Source: Luscinia megarhynchos (Eukaryota; Chordata; Aves; Passeriformes; Turdidae). Taken from it: 64,000 bases of DNA. The notes beneath the pieces are model-generated. The model had not been told where the DNA came from, did not search any database, and worked only from the letters and a program-made list of their open reading frames with translations. Location: NCBI GenBank assembly GCA_034336665.1, contig CM067592.1, forward strand, positions 53,558,473-53,622,472, given 5' to 3'. Below, in pieces: positions 1 through 14,199 of this stretch. A program made the translations under genes and the position numbers. How positions within the stretch are numbered: the first letter of the stretch is position 1; each line of letters begins with the position of its first letter.

Positions 1-2400
1 CAGATTACAATTCAAGATGACTTCCTTAATTCCAGGGAAAAGGACTTCAGCAGTCAGTAGTGAAAGCTGTGGTGTTTTACGGTATACACAGAAGAGAAAA
101 AGACAGGCACACTAATACATAATGTTTAAGATTTTCAAACACCACCACCCGATACCCTAAAGTCACCTTCTAAAGCACAGATTGCAAAGGAACTGACTCA
201 GTGGGAAGCAATTGCTAATTTCCCCTGACCCACTATGCTACAAAAGCTAGTGAAGAAATAAGAAAGCTAGACATTAAGTGTGTTGAACTTCAAGGTCATC
301 AATCAGTTCTTAGAATGAAGGTCAGCACATTTGATGCAACAGAATGCAACTAAATATTTTAGGTACCAAAGAAAAGAAGACTTATGCTCCATATGTTACT
401 GGCTTCCTCAGAAAGAACTACCAATAACAATCCTAGTATATTTAGTGTACCAAATACACTACAAACAATATGAATTTTGATTTCCAGAAATGTGTCTATT
501 AAATCTATTACACAGTAACTTATGCCCTTCCCTTTCCTCTTGTCGAGCCAACAGATACTCCAGGTACATTATAAGTAGCTTTCTTGCATAAAAATAAATC
601 AGTAACTTTTTAAAAGATACCTGCTAAACAAACAACACAAGTTCCACATATTTTTCCCACACCACTTATTAAAAGGCAGACATACAAGCATTCCTGCCAC
701 AGTTTCTCCAGGATACAGGTGTTCTCTTACATCTGCCTAGTAAAATAATCTGCAGCTATCTCAAAATAAGGGCAGCAGTTCTTACTTCCTTCATTTTGAA
801 GTTCCTGTAAAATATTTCATTATGTGTTTACCTGAAAAATACAAGTTTTTCATGGTTATATTTATTTGTATTACACTTACCTATGACAGTGTTATAATGT
901 TGACAGCAACATTTTTCTTCACCATAATGCTCACATTCTAGAGGAGAAGCATCAAAAGGCAAAGAGACATTTATGCAGTATTTGCAGTTACTTAGCATGC
1001 AAAAATTTCTGATACAGAATGAAAGTACAATTTTTGGAATTGCATTAGTTTTCCTAGACTGTTAAGGAAGGTGCTGTAGATTTGTCTCAAAGACTCAATC
1101 TAATGACTCAGAAGTCAGACATTATTCAAAGGTGTGCATCATCTAAAGTGCAAAATGAATACATACAGTGTAAACATTCTAAATTATTTGCAAAATCACT
1201 TTCTTGCTATGTGATAGTTATGGCCAATCTGCCTGAAAAACGTGCCATCCTCATTTCACAGCTACATTTTCCGTTTAATTTTCTTTTCTTTCATTTCTGC
1301 CTACATAAATGAGCACACAAACTATAAACTTCAGGCCAACAACAGGGAATATTGTTAGGATTTAAGTAATTGTTTTTAGCTCAAAAAACTGTATGACTAA
1401 ACATCAGAATAATGGCAAACACACCAGCAAAGCCAAGTTCACAAAGTAATATCAAAGGAGTGAAATGACTATGTTCAAGTATGAAGAGAAAGAGAAGGCA
1501 AAAGAAGCTATCAAAAAAAAAGGACAAAATGGTATCACATAGAAGAAAAAGTAATTAGATCTCAATTATCAACTAAATATATAAGCTGTATAGACTGAAG
1601 ATAAAAAATATAAGATTGGAGGAAAGCAAGTCATTTCAGAGTAACTGAGTAACTGACATGCACAACAAACAATAGCTACCAGAAGTTTCATTTTTTTGGT
1701 GTAATCAAATAGACTTTTCCATGCACTGTAGAGACTGCAAGAAAAGTAAGGAGAGGAGTAAGGTGAAGAAAAAATTACAAGAGTTTAAACTGACTGACAA
1801 GTCATACCTGCAGAAGCATCCCTAGATTAGAGCTATAAATCTACACATCTCTCCCAATTTCTTCTTGAAAATATCCCAATTAGCACTACTGAAGACTATA
1901 TGGAATGCAAGAACCCTATTCTGTAGCAACAACTCTCTACAATACTACATAAGGCAGAATAAAAGAACAGCTCATTTAAGCACCTTCTTTATTCATACTT
2001 TTCTCAAATGCCTAATCCTGCAGCAGCAGTAGGAACACCACTGTAATTATATGAAAGCTTACACGTTCCAAAGTGCTGTCATGACAATGTGTGTGCAAGT
2101 CACCTTTAAAAAAAAACAAACTTACTATCTACCTCATTCCTTTTTTATGTTCTAGATTTACTCCTAAATAAACTAGAACATTAAAATAAGAGAACATTAA
2201 AGTAACTAAATAGAAATTCCGCTGCCCAGGAATGACAAACTTAAATGAAACATGCAACCATAACTGTTCCCTTAGGTAACAAGCATTATCCTTCACATTG
2301 TAATTCATGTAAATCATACATCACTGCTAGTGTCAGCATACTAACATTCTTCTGTACTTTTAAGAAAAGCATACAGCACCAAACGAGCCACAGAGGAAAA
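1..2400. other. AT-rich non-coding DNA (inferred CSNK1G3 intron 1)
   Basis: I see no conserved coding exon, RNA gene or clear repeat here. The few short ORFs have no family resemblance. If the CpG island at 14.2-15.4 kb is the CSNK1G3 promoter, this is intronic on the - strand. Confidence 0.5.
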
Positions 2401-2559
2401 TAAAAAATTGGTAGATCTTTAAACTAGATTGGAAGAAAGGACATAATCAACGTTTGACAGATAGGCATTGGGACAGTATGCCAAAACTCAAGGAACTGAG
2501 TGGTAGTGAGATCCTTAAACTGGTCCACGAGGTGCTAGCTACAATGGATCATACACAAA

Positions 2560-3640
2560 GTTTCTACACCGGCACACGCAGCATGAAGACTATCACTGGA
2601 ATAAGCAACACCTGATAGAATGAGCTCTTGACTGGAGTGCCATGTTGGATGATCACAAGTACTTCAGGAGGGAACAGGCAGGGCAGGAGAGGCAGAAGAG
2701 CTGGAATATTGCCTGAAGTCAGGGATGGCAGGCTGACAGTCTCCAAGTAAGGGTTAAGGGACATAAAAATAATGTGGATGTCATCACAGGAGTCTACTAT
2801 AGGCCACCTAGCCAGGACAATGATTACAGAGAATTTGTCTTTGAAGAACTAATTGACACTTTCAAAACAACTGCCCTTGTCCTTACAGGAACATCAACTT
2901 GCCAGATGTTAACTGGGAGCATGACACAGCTGGCACAAAGAGAAGCAGAACAGTCCTAAATCCGGATAGCCTTATGAGAGAGCTACTAATGGAGCCAGCT
3001 ACAAAAGGCGCCCTCCTTGATGTATTGCTTATTAACAGGGAGGATCTCATAAACAATGTGGTGACAGGACAGAAAGCAAGAGCAATATTTTGGTCCTGGG
3101 CATGACAAGAGCAGACTTAAAGCTGTTCAGAGAACCAACAACGTGCCCTGAGAAAATGCTTTTGAGGGTGCTGGGGTCCATCAGGTCTGGTCACCTTCCA
3201 GGGACACAGGAACAGGCAGTTCAAAAATGTCAGAAATCAAGAAGAGGAGGCAGAAGGCCAGCTTGGCTGAGCAGGAATCTTCTCTCTGAAATAAGACAAA
3301 AAAGTGAGGTGTATGGCCACTGGAAGCAAGGTCTGGTGAATGGAAGAACTACAAAGAAGCTGCGAACAGTGACTGGACCTGAAGGAATATCCTGAAGTTG
3401 TGTCATGGGAGATTTAGGTCGGATATCAGGAAAAGCTCTTCACACACATGGTGGTTAGGTACTGGTCCAGGCTCCCCGGGAAAGTGGTCACAGCACAGTC
3501 TGACAGAGCTCAAGAAGTGTTTGGTCAATGCTCTCAGGTACATGATGTGACGCTTGGGGTGTCCTGTGCAGGGCCAGGAGTTGGACTTCAGTGATTCTTG
3601 TGGGCTCCTTCCAACACAGGATATTTTATTATTTTAGGAA
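2560..3640 (+). mobile_element. CR1-type LINE fragment with decayed endonuclease domain
   Basis: From about 2785 the translation reads GVYYRPPSQDNDYREF, then ALVLTG, and after a frameshift NLPDVNWEHDTAGTKRSR and EPATKGALLDVLLINREDL. This is the pattern of the CR1 ORF2 apurinic-endonuclease domain. The segment then jumps toward the element's 3' end, which finishes with a CR1-like tail (GTTGGACTTCAGTGATTCTTGTGGGCTCCTTCCAAC in the element, near 3580-3620). Frameshifts and a large internal deletion removing the reverse transcriptase show it is inactive. The 5' boundary is uncertain and may extend to about 2400. Confidence 0.75.
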
Positions 3641-3649
3641 AGACAGTAA

Positions 3650-6600
3650 AGGAACAGTCCTGGTTTCAGCATAAGGCATTTAAAATTCACCCAGCCTTCT
3701 GGAATTTTCATACCTCTGTAGTTTCTCACCTCTCAAGTGTCTGTTCACACACTTCAAATCCCTAGGGTTCATGATTTTTGGCAATGACAGTAATTTAGCA
3801 ACATGGCTTCTCCTCACATCTTCTAGAAGAGTGAAGAGAAAGCTTCTAGTGCCTCTGCGATGGATTTCCAAGAGACTTTCTCTAACATTACATGTAGTTT
3901 TTATGGAATACTTCACCTAGTACCGTACTCAACTCAGACAGAGAACAGTCACATTCACTTTCCAATGATCATTTCAACATTACAAATACATTTGTACTGC
4001 AGAAAAAAATATTACAAGATTCCAACCAACAAAAGTCCTTTAGAAATACTTAAGAGTAGAAAATCTGAAATTCATACTACAAATCTGAAATGAAGCAAGA
4101 ACTTCATTGTTAGATCGCAGTAGCTAATCAACTATTTCTGCTTCTTGTATGCCTCATGGAAAGATTAAGCTGTTCTTTCTAGATTAGTTGTAACTGTATC
4201 ATTTTAATTCATTTTTATATACATGTCTCCATGCAACAGAGAAAATCTACCAAATTCCAAATTGACAGCAAATAGGCTCATAATTGAAGATCTCTTGAAG
4301 GTTTAGGGTAGCAGTTTCTAACGACGAAAAGGATTTCAGAATTTGAATTGGAAAATATCTTTAAAATTGTATATAATTTAGTTAGATCCATTGTTTACTT
4401 AAAATTAAATATTTAATGATTGAAGAGTAGATTTCATTATTTTCACTTTAGTCAAATAAGAGAAATTCAGGCTTTCCATTACTTTAATGAGACTCAAAAA
4501 AGTTGAGTTGCTATTGCAATGGTTAATATTACAAATAAATATATCTATAGCTTTATTTTTTGTATAATATTACCCTAAGCAAAATCAAAAATAAAAAGTT
4601 TTTAAATTATTCATTACATAACTCAAAATGTAACCAAATTATTACATCATTTCTCAGATTTCCAAAGCAGAAAAAATATGCAAAATCATTAGCAGTTTAG
4701 TCAAAACTAAAGACAAAATGAACATAATTCATAAATCACATAAAACTTCCACAGATGGTATCTACTCATGATACCTGCTCTGAAAAACAAAGAACATTTC
4801 CAAACAAATTTCTCCTGAAACAATTTCTCTCTCCAGCTATCGTTAACGTGTATCAAAATTGCTCATTACTAAATTATTTTACAAGTCTTAGATGGTATTC
4901 TTTATATGTGACCTGATTGATAACTGATTTTGCTCTCCACAGTATAACCTACTTTACACACCTGGGGAACGTCAAGACTAAAGACATCTGATCTTATAGT
5001 TTTTTTTAACAAAATTTAACATAAAAACAAAATACAGCTTGGCATTATGCGCTCTTCATATTTTCAAAAGTTAGTTAATTCATCCAAGACTATTTTATTC
5101 TCCCATTCCTTAGGTACTTATTCTGACTTCAATTTGGTAAAGGAACCCGGAAGCACTGTAAAAAGAATACGCAAATCCTCTGAGACAACATCCTTTTCCC
5201 TGAAAAAACCACCACTATTTTGTAGCAGATGTGAACTAATCCAAGAAATAAGGATGGTCTTTTTCAGCTTCACATGAGAGGACTGCGGTCTTCACAATAA
5301 TAAAACAAGAAACATACAGGATATACGAGAAGTGGCAATGCACCTAAGGAAGATCTTCAGCAGGATCCACATTCAAGCCATCAAAAACCACTGCCACATC
5401 CTTTTCCTGCCAGTTTGCCTTTCAAAATATTGATCCCACTTCTTTCACAGAGAAAAAGTACATAATATACTAAGCTTGAATCCTTCCTAGAGTTTCATCA
5501 GTAAAAAGGGAAAACATGCAAAGTAACTGCTACTTCTTGATCAAGTTTTTCACACTTCAGAAGACATGTTATTTAAGAAAGAAAATATAATAATCAAATT
5601 TCAAAGACAAATGAAATCTCTTTATAACAGATCATGCAGGAGTTCAACTGTCCAGTTTATTTCTCAGTCTGCATGGCCTCAAAACACTTTTGATTCCTGC
5701 TCTTCAGCACTCCAAAGTGACTGACAGATCACAAGTGCACATAAATTTTGTTTGCATTACAGAACTTCCAACAATACAATGTTTCTATCTCAAGTACCAT
5801 CTACACTACCATTTCTTTTTTACTTAAAAGTCTCAGTTTTTTACAGATTCCTGTTTTTGCTTTCTGAGATTCAGACAATAGTACTGTTCTCACAACATTT
5901 GGTCTTTTTCCACATCTGCCTTCTGTAATACCAACCTATTCTAGACTCAGCTAAGTTTAGCAAAACCAAGAACTGAACTTATTCCTTTTGGTGTACAAAT
6001 TAGACTATCAGCATTCCTAAAAAATATGATTGTTTTAAAATATATATTTGCTTGGTCTTACAGATATGTATGATTTCCCATATTAAACAGGGTTTAAAGG
6101 TTTAGGTTATGTCTACATACATACAGTCCCAATCTACAAACACATATGAATGAGATGCTCTCAAAGAAGCAGCTAAATTGAAAGTGTCAAGGTAAATCCA
6201 AGTATCTTTCTTATGAACAAAAATTTACATAATCAAACCTTCCAAAAGTCTTGTTTTCATCTACAGCAGTAGATCTATTAAATTAAAAATTACATTTTTC
6301 TCTTACTATATCAACTGCCACGCACTATTTTCAACAAAAATAAATTTGAGATTCTAGAATAAGCATTTCAGTTTTCACGTAGATAGGCATTTCCCTACAG
6401 AAAGTTCATCAACAAACCATATATGGCCACATATAATCCTCCTTTAATGCACAAAACATTAAAGTAACAGAGTAACAGCTTTATTAACACATTTAATCAA
6501 TCACTCACCTGTACAAGAACAAATCAAAAACTACCTCATCTTTATTGAGGCTTGTCTATGAAGCTATTCTAGTTCAATTAGTGTAATTTTTCTTGTACAA

Positions 6601-9600
6601 AGGTTTGAACAAATCTGAGGCCTGTCAATATCCAAAATTCAGTATCGGTTCTGTACACTTAATTTTATCAGTTAAGTCTACTGCATAAGGAACACGAATA
6701 ATGCATCTTTCTGCACCACCAACCACCAGTTCTGGTCAAAAGGCTGTCACATGAGAAGACATGTACAGTACTGGGAGTCTCCTTAACTCAATACAATTTT
6801 TCCACAAATGACAGCCTGGACTAACTATGTAGCAATTAAGATCTCTAAGGACCTCTTCACCTTTGTTAACTCTAAACAAACATCAGCTGAGATGGCTATC
6901 CCTGGTCATGTCAAAAACATTTTTATTTTCTCATTGATCTAGAAGGCAAGTTTGGCCCTAGTCTATAAATTACATTTCATCATAGGCTTTCACCACCATA
7001 TCCTAACAACTTCACTTTAGGATTCCATACAAGTGCATGCAGTTACTTGGTTAAAACTTCTGTGCATGCATCCTTCTTGCACTGTCATATAACCACCATT
7101 TCAGAGTAAAAGCTGAAAGTCAGTTTTCAGAAAGGACAGCCATAACACAAGGAATAATTTTTGAAAGTCTCATAATGACATTATTAAGGCTGATTTACTA
7201 AAAAAGAGCACAGAAAGGACAAAATTGATGGTTAAGCAATATTTCAATCATTTGTTTCTTTCACCTTTCCCACCACAACCATACAGACTTAAATGGGCTA
7301 TACTGTCCACAGCTGACAGAAAGCTAATGTTGAGCTAGCAAATACTACACAATGGAGGCTTCAATTTTTAACACAAATAATTGTACTACAGCATGCAACT
7401 GTTACAGCAGAACAACAGAAAGGTTCAGATTAGACTAAGGCTAGGCAAGAGAAACTGTGAAGTTAACACATTAAAAAGCTAGAAAACAAAGCAAAGAGTA
7501 TTGCATTTCATCTAGCACTGTAACTACATCTGAAGACAAAATTATGTACCGTGGTGAAACTTCCCAGTGTTACATGGAGAAAAAAAAACCAAAACATTTC
7601 TGAAAGACCAAAAGACATTAATTCTGTCTTCAGATTAGATTTTGGGATAGAGTAAAATATGTAATGTGCTCTAGCACTTCACAGTGATTCTAAAGATCAG
7701 TTTTCAGAACTAAACGTATTTTTAGTTCTCTGACACAATTCTGTCTGTCACTTAACTTTAAGTGACATGGTCAGATTCTACTTCAAGAACTTAAGACAGG
7801 AGCCAAGTTCAAATTTAGTAACTCCACATGTGAGGAAAGGGTTAACTCACAGTAAAGGAAGATGTCTCCAGATTAAGTTTTGCAGCTACAAATCTGTCAA
7901 GGTTTTCTAACAATAACAAACTACATGCCAATCAAATGATTCTGCTGTCTTAATAGTCTCCATAAACTAGGCAAGTGCCTTCTACAGCAGTTCAAAGTAT
8001 TTTACCATGACATACACTTGCAACTCTCCTCTCACTTGCGAGGCTTTCTGCAATGTACACCTGAAATGTACAGAATTTAATTAAATTGAAACTACAGTTC
8101 TATAGTCTTCAAAAGGCTATAAAGATCTCTTCTTGTGTTAAAAGTTTATAATGGCATAAAATGGTATAGATAAAGTCTTAGACACCACACCAAATGGAAT
8201 CATGCTTGACACTTTCATATTGAATGCAAAAGATGCACAGTGACACAAATTTAAGGAAAAACACTAGCCACATCTAAGATCTTGGATTCATCACTGAATG
8301 ATGTAATACAAAACATACTTAAACCAATGCCTTCCTATGGAACTCAGAGGAAAAAAAAGTCTCCCAGTGTTTTACACAAATTCAAACAACACTGCGAATA
8401 TGAAATAATCTGATGTGAATTAAAAGTTCCAAGAACAAAATAACCTGATGCTGTTGACATCAGTTTTGTAAAGGTCTGATGGCAGTTACTTAACCACACT
8501 GATTTTAAATCAAAACAAAATTCTCAACCACTAAAATGAGAAAATGTCAGTATGTTGATGTGGACACTTGTGTGTAATAAATTCTTGACGTACTACTTAC
8601 GAAGATGAAGATAGAATCATTCCTCAAAAGCATCAACACTAGCCAGGCCCAGCTGTCTACAGATTAGAGTTCAACACCCACATAGCCCCAGTGTAGTAAT
8701 TTCACCTTGCTGGATTCTTCCACATTTCCACAGCATTCCCAGGCCATCCTCTGATACACCTTCAGCTCTCTTTCTTCACAAAACCCCTTATTTCCTTCCA
8801 CATTAAAATGTTCCTTTCTTGCTCAGTGAAGAGAGATGTGCTATTGTTCGCCTACTATTACAAGTTGCAAGCTGAACAGCTCTCAAGCTGCTACCCTCAA
8901 AACATATAATATCATTCCTTCACCATGGTTAATAAGTATCTACTATCTAAATTGTTTTTTATGAAACTTATACGAACTTATCTTCACAGGCATAACAATC
9001 TAAGCTTGGTTAAAACTACCCTAAAAGTTCCACATTTATACAGGCAGCAGATGAGAGATCTGCAGTCAAAAATACCTCATTTCCTTAGAAAACAAACTTT
9101 CTTCAGGAGAAAATTCAAATTACAATTAAAAGAATTCATTAAAGGTCTACCTATATTTTACATAAAAACAAAGGGTAGTGAATACTGTTGGAAAAATCAA
9201 AAGCAAAGACAAGAGCATTTCTATAAAGACATCTCTCAGTCTGACAAAAGCTTACAAGCAAATTTAGTTATTGTCTTCCTCTTGTCTGTTGTAAAAATTC
9301 TGCCCCCCCTCTTTACTGTCAACCATAAATTCAAGTTTTGCAATTTTTTATTTCTCCAGATTTAGAGATACCTCAACCTACCATCAGCAAATGTTACACA
9401 GAAACTTTAATAACCTGCAACTGGAACATTGCAAGAAATGAATGAGCACGAATTGAGGTGATCTTCCACAGAAAGTAAAAAACATTCCATATTGAACTTC
9501 TGTGTTTCCAGAAGAAAGCATTTGCAAGGTGCAACTAAGAAAATAATAATGGATGAGGTTAGAAGTGAAACATGTCTCAGATTGACACTTAAAGCAATCA

Positions 9601-12600
9601 AGTCACTGACTTCAGCTTCTACAGTATTACTTCATCTTCCCAAGATTACTGCGCAATTACTTAAGATTTAAGAAAGCTGTATTTTTATGGACATGATCTA
9701 CATTTAAACTGACATCAAAAATATCAATACTGCATGAAATTAAATATGTTCTTCATCACAAGCTAGCAGAACTCCTCTAAAGCAATACTGAATGCCTTTA
9801 AAGATTGCTTTGTATCATTATATTAAAAAGTTGTTGAAACATGCCAAGTCATGTTAATGACTTAATTTAAGTTCAAATAAAGATATAAAATGAAAAATGC
9901 TTAGTGCCTTATAGTCACAGGTTTTTTCAACAGACAACAATACACTTTTTTAATAGTACTTTCTTCTAGGCAGATGTGTCCTACCCTGGACTAAATCACA
10001 CCTACCAGTATCAGGAAGGGAACCTGCCAAAAAGCTCATGGTTTTAAAGTTTTTTTTATAAAAATGCAGCCAATGAAGCTTTAAAAATATAACAGATTAA
10101 ACACTCACCAGGTAATTAGCATCTCAAGCTCAAAGACAAACTGAACCAGAAAGAACAGTTTTATGGGTACATCAGAACCTAAGTCTGAAATTTGCAAAAA
10201 TGCAAGTGCAAAAGACAAAATGCAATTAGACAACTTTGACAGGTTAGTACAATGGCTCTTCTCCTACTGCATGTGGCACACTACCTGCTCCTGTTACTCA
10301 CCAGCCTCAGCACTCCCACGCCTCAGCGAAGACATTACTCATTCAGAGTACCAGAAAGCTCACAAACTCAGTAACTTACTAGGGAACTGAATCAACTCGG
10401 TGGAGGACATAAGAGACAGGATGAAGAGCAAGAGTGGAGCTACAAAACTGCACAGCCAGAAACGGAGCAGGGGAATGTTCCATATTAGAGAGAAGGGCCT
10501 TTCTAACAGCGGGCAGCACAGCCACAACGACCGGTGTTTCACAGCCCATCAAGTGCATCCCTTCAACAACATAACACCCCAACCTGCCACCCGAACACCA
10601 CCTCAATTCTGCCTCTGCTGCAAACTGTTCATCTATGTTCTATTATACAGAGTTGACTGAATAAAGAGCACAGCAATTCACAAATTACTCAATGAATAAT
10701 TACAGAGAATACAGGAAGCTGCAACAAGCCACTTCAAACTTAGATTTCAAACAGATATCTAGGCTCCATTCGTCATAAAACATCTGTATTTTTGGCCTAC
10801 TGAAAAGGACCTTATTCTCCACTATTGTAGTCCAAATCCCATCCTAATCGAAAAGATCATTGAAACACATGGCTGACAAAGAGTATAAACTACCATCCAG
10901 GGAACCTGGAGAAAAAAAATTATTTCTAGGAAAATTCCATTAAATTACTAAGTTAGGTAAAACTGTTACTACAAAGTCTTGGCATGTTAAGAGCTAAGCT
11001 GGCTGGTAACCTTACAGAGAAGATCCTAAAACATAGGAATAAAGTTATATTAATGATGTCACATACAAAGTCAAATTAAGCAATAAACCTACTTGAATAT
11101 GAAAATCTTACTTGTGTGTGTGTCATGGGCTTCTGTGACCTACAGTTACCTGAGTAAACATTTGGACAAAGACATTTCTGATTGATCAGTATGTCTCCTC
11201 CCATCCCTAACTCCACAGCACAAGGCAGGATACCGGACAAATGGCAAGATAACGGTTTTAGCTTTTCACACCCATACAAAAATAGAATATATTTATTTTG
11301 TACTAAATATCCTCCTTTGAACGGTCAAATAGGGATTTTAATCTATCTTAAATTAAAAAGGTTTCCTACAAAACGTCAAAACTACCAGGTAAATGAGGTG
11401 GTGAAGAGAGGGAAGTGTAGATGTTAAAAATGTAAGAGGTAAGGGACACACAGTTCAATAAATGTCCTAGAAGAATGCACTGATAAACACATTTGTAATA
11501 GTCTGAAACTGCTGAATATTTAATATTATCTATTTGCCACAAATATTTATTTTTAACATACATGTATATTTAATATATAAATATTCTCTGCCCCTTTTGT
11601 AAGAAAAAAACCTTTTTATAAATTTAAGGGAATGAATATATCATCTATAAAACATTAGAACTAAAGATATAACAGGTGAGCTAAATCTCGCCAAAATAAA
11701 TTATTCCATACTTTACTACTAAGAGTTTCAGAACTTCCTCTGAAAGTACTGCTTTCAGAAAGCTCCCTAAGTAACCACAACCCAAACCCATTCCATAGCA
11801 GGGATCGGTGTGTGATGTCTCCTCTTCTACATCCTCCCTACGCCAGAGGAGACATTAAATTATAAGTGGCTTATCTAAGATGACAGGGAGGGACAGATGT
11901 TCCAGTCACTATCTCTATGTGTGATCATCACCCTAGCTTTTAACTACCTTCTCACTAGTCTGCTTTCATTAAAGCAACTATTTAGCTTTAACACACATTT
12001 TTCTTCACCCAGCTGTTTCAGCTGTAGCTTACAAACCTCTAGAACTCCAGTGACAAAGTTAGAAGGCTACTCTGAATTACACTTAAAAAAACAAGCACAG
12101 CAGAATCAGGCTTGACCTCATTGCATTGGTTCTGCAGCAGCACTGAGGAAGCATTAAAATGCCCCCATAGCATAAAAAAAAAAAAGGATTGTCAGAAGAT
12201 ATACAACAATTGCTTCAAAGTTACTTTTTTACCTTTCAATAGATCAGGGAAAGCAACTATATAGAAGTCTCAAAACATTTTTGAAAGAGTATTAAAGGCC
12301 CAGTGTTTGGTATTGGAAACATACCACTCCATTTACATTATTAAATGACTTCCAAGTATCACGGCCAGTTTTAGATCATTTAAATGCAGACCACAGCTGA
12401 AAAGGATTATCCCTCTCCTCCCTGAAGCACTGTCAGGTATTTTGTTCATACCACCTCAGGTGAGGTATTAAGGATTGATGGAAACTCTTGACATTAATTT
12501 GCAGTTGGATCGGTGAGCTTAAACTGTGAAGAAACACTCCCTTACAACTTTGTTATTCCTGTGGTTTGTGCGTGATTTTAATTACCCCCCGCAAAAAAAA

Positions 12601-14150
12601 ACACTTAAAAGTAAAAATCTGAAGAATGAGACATAATTAAACAGCTGGGGAAAAGTTAGATAAATATGGTTAATATAGCTGATCAGCACCCTGATCTTTA
12701 GCGAGTTCTTTTTCGTAATTAGAAGATACTGAAGAAAAATAACGACTGTCACTTCTCTATTCCTCATGTTCTATTTACTGTTGTCTCAAAGGCATAACTG
12801 AACTAAATTATTCTCAAACATCAGAAGACTTCCTAGTCTTCTTTTTAAACAAATTTTCAAGACAAGAGTAAAAATATTAGAAATACATGTAACTTTGACC
12901 ACATTTAGCACAGTAACTAGTGAACCAAGAACAACTCTATTTCCATAGGACAAACTTGGCGGATATAGTGCGGACACTAAGATTTAAAACAATGCATGCA
13001 TTTAAATAATGCAATTAATTTCATTATGAGACTATTAAAAATCACAACAGGAAGTAAATTCAGTCTTGTTAATTGTACATAAATAGGCTGGACAAGGGAA
13101 AAACTCTTTCGTAGGTTCAGTTTCTCTTTTTTTAGGGGAAGAACAACTTCAGAAGGGTTAAGATGCCCTTCTGAAGACGACACAGGTAAATTTGCATAAC
13201 TAATCTTGAATATATTTATCTTGATCACATAGAAGAAAAAAAAGCTCTACAGAAAATGTGATGTGCCAGAACTGGCAGACCAGATTCTGAAATTTATTTA
13301 CAGTTTATAAGCCAATATATCTATTTGATGCAGAGTGGCAAGAGAAAAAGATTAATTTCATTAGCTGAAAGTCATTCTCAGCTGATGTAAACAGTCTGCC
13401 GTTTGCCAGGTACTTTCTCCATTTCGGACCAGCACAACATAATCCTTTTTTCACTGCAAATGCTGTTTAGCTGTTGAAACGTCTCAATTAAAAAGAAATT
13501 GACAAAAGATGTTGAGATCCAGAGAAGATATCTCCTAAAATATAGTTAGCACAGAAACTTCTATCTCATCTTTTCGCTTTAAAGCAACATTGCATTACTC
13601 TAATCTTGGATTTTAACATCCCAATGCAGCTCGGGATAAAATGTGTTCACAAGATAAGTGGGCTCAGAAGAGACGTGAGTCTAAAGAATGGGTAAGTTGT
13701 TTATCCTTACAAGCAGTCATAACCTAGGCAGCAAGGCTTAATATGCTTAACAGTGTGCTTCACTTATAATCACGCTTAAGGACATGCACAGTATCTATTT
13801 CTAACTATGTATGCACTTACAAATAATCTTAACTAGAAAATTCAGCATGAAAAAAAAACTTTCGACCACATTCAAATTTTTTTTTTTTACATATTGCATG
13901 TCACTTCAACACTTATTAAGGGTGTATCAGTAAAATGAACAAGAATGTCTGAAAATAAAGTCTGTCCGAATTCCACAGTGAAAAATATCACTTTTAAAGA
14001 TTTTAATTAATCAAACTAAAAACCACCACATTTAGAGCGTGCCCATAAATAACTTCCTGAAAAGCAACATAAAAGGTAAGAATAAAAGTGCACTGACAGA
14101 TCACTTTGTCTCTAACCTGCTAATCTGCTAACCCAGCATAATCCCACTCT
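3650..14150. other. AT-rich non-coding DNA (inferred CSNK1G3 intron 1)
   Basis: This 10.5-kb stretch is low in G+C with no recognisable protein. A CSNK1G3 first coding exon on the - strand was looked for and not found. A slightly GC-richer patch lies at about 10.25-10.62 kb. On the + strand 8925-9365 is open for 146 codons, but the composition is that of random AT-rich sequence. Confidence 0.5.
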
Positions 14151-14199
14151 AGCAACCTGCTTCTACAGACGAGGAAAACAAACCGACTTTTTCCTACAA

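Noticed and set aside
8925..9365. 146-codon + strand ORF in the left arm
   Set aside because: Lys/Leu/Phe-rich AT-driven composition with no recognisable motif and no splice or promoter context. Probably chance.
10163..10660. ORFs of 60-86 codons on both strands
   Set aside because: No family resemblance; mutually overlapping in opposite strands. Only the composition change is kept as a weak finding.
1..14150. First coding exon of CSNK1G3 (casein kinase 1 gamma 3) on the - strand
   Set aside because: Looked for the characteristic Lys/Asp-rich N-terminus and the glycine-rich loop of the kinase; nothing like them is present in the window.
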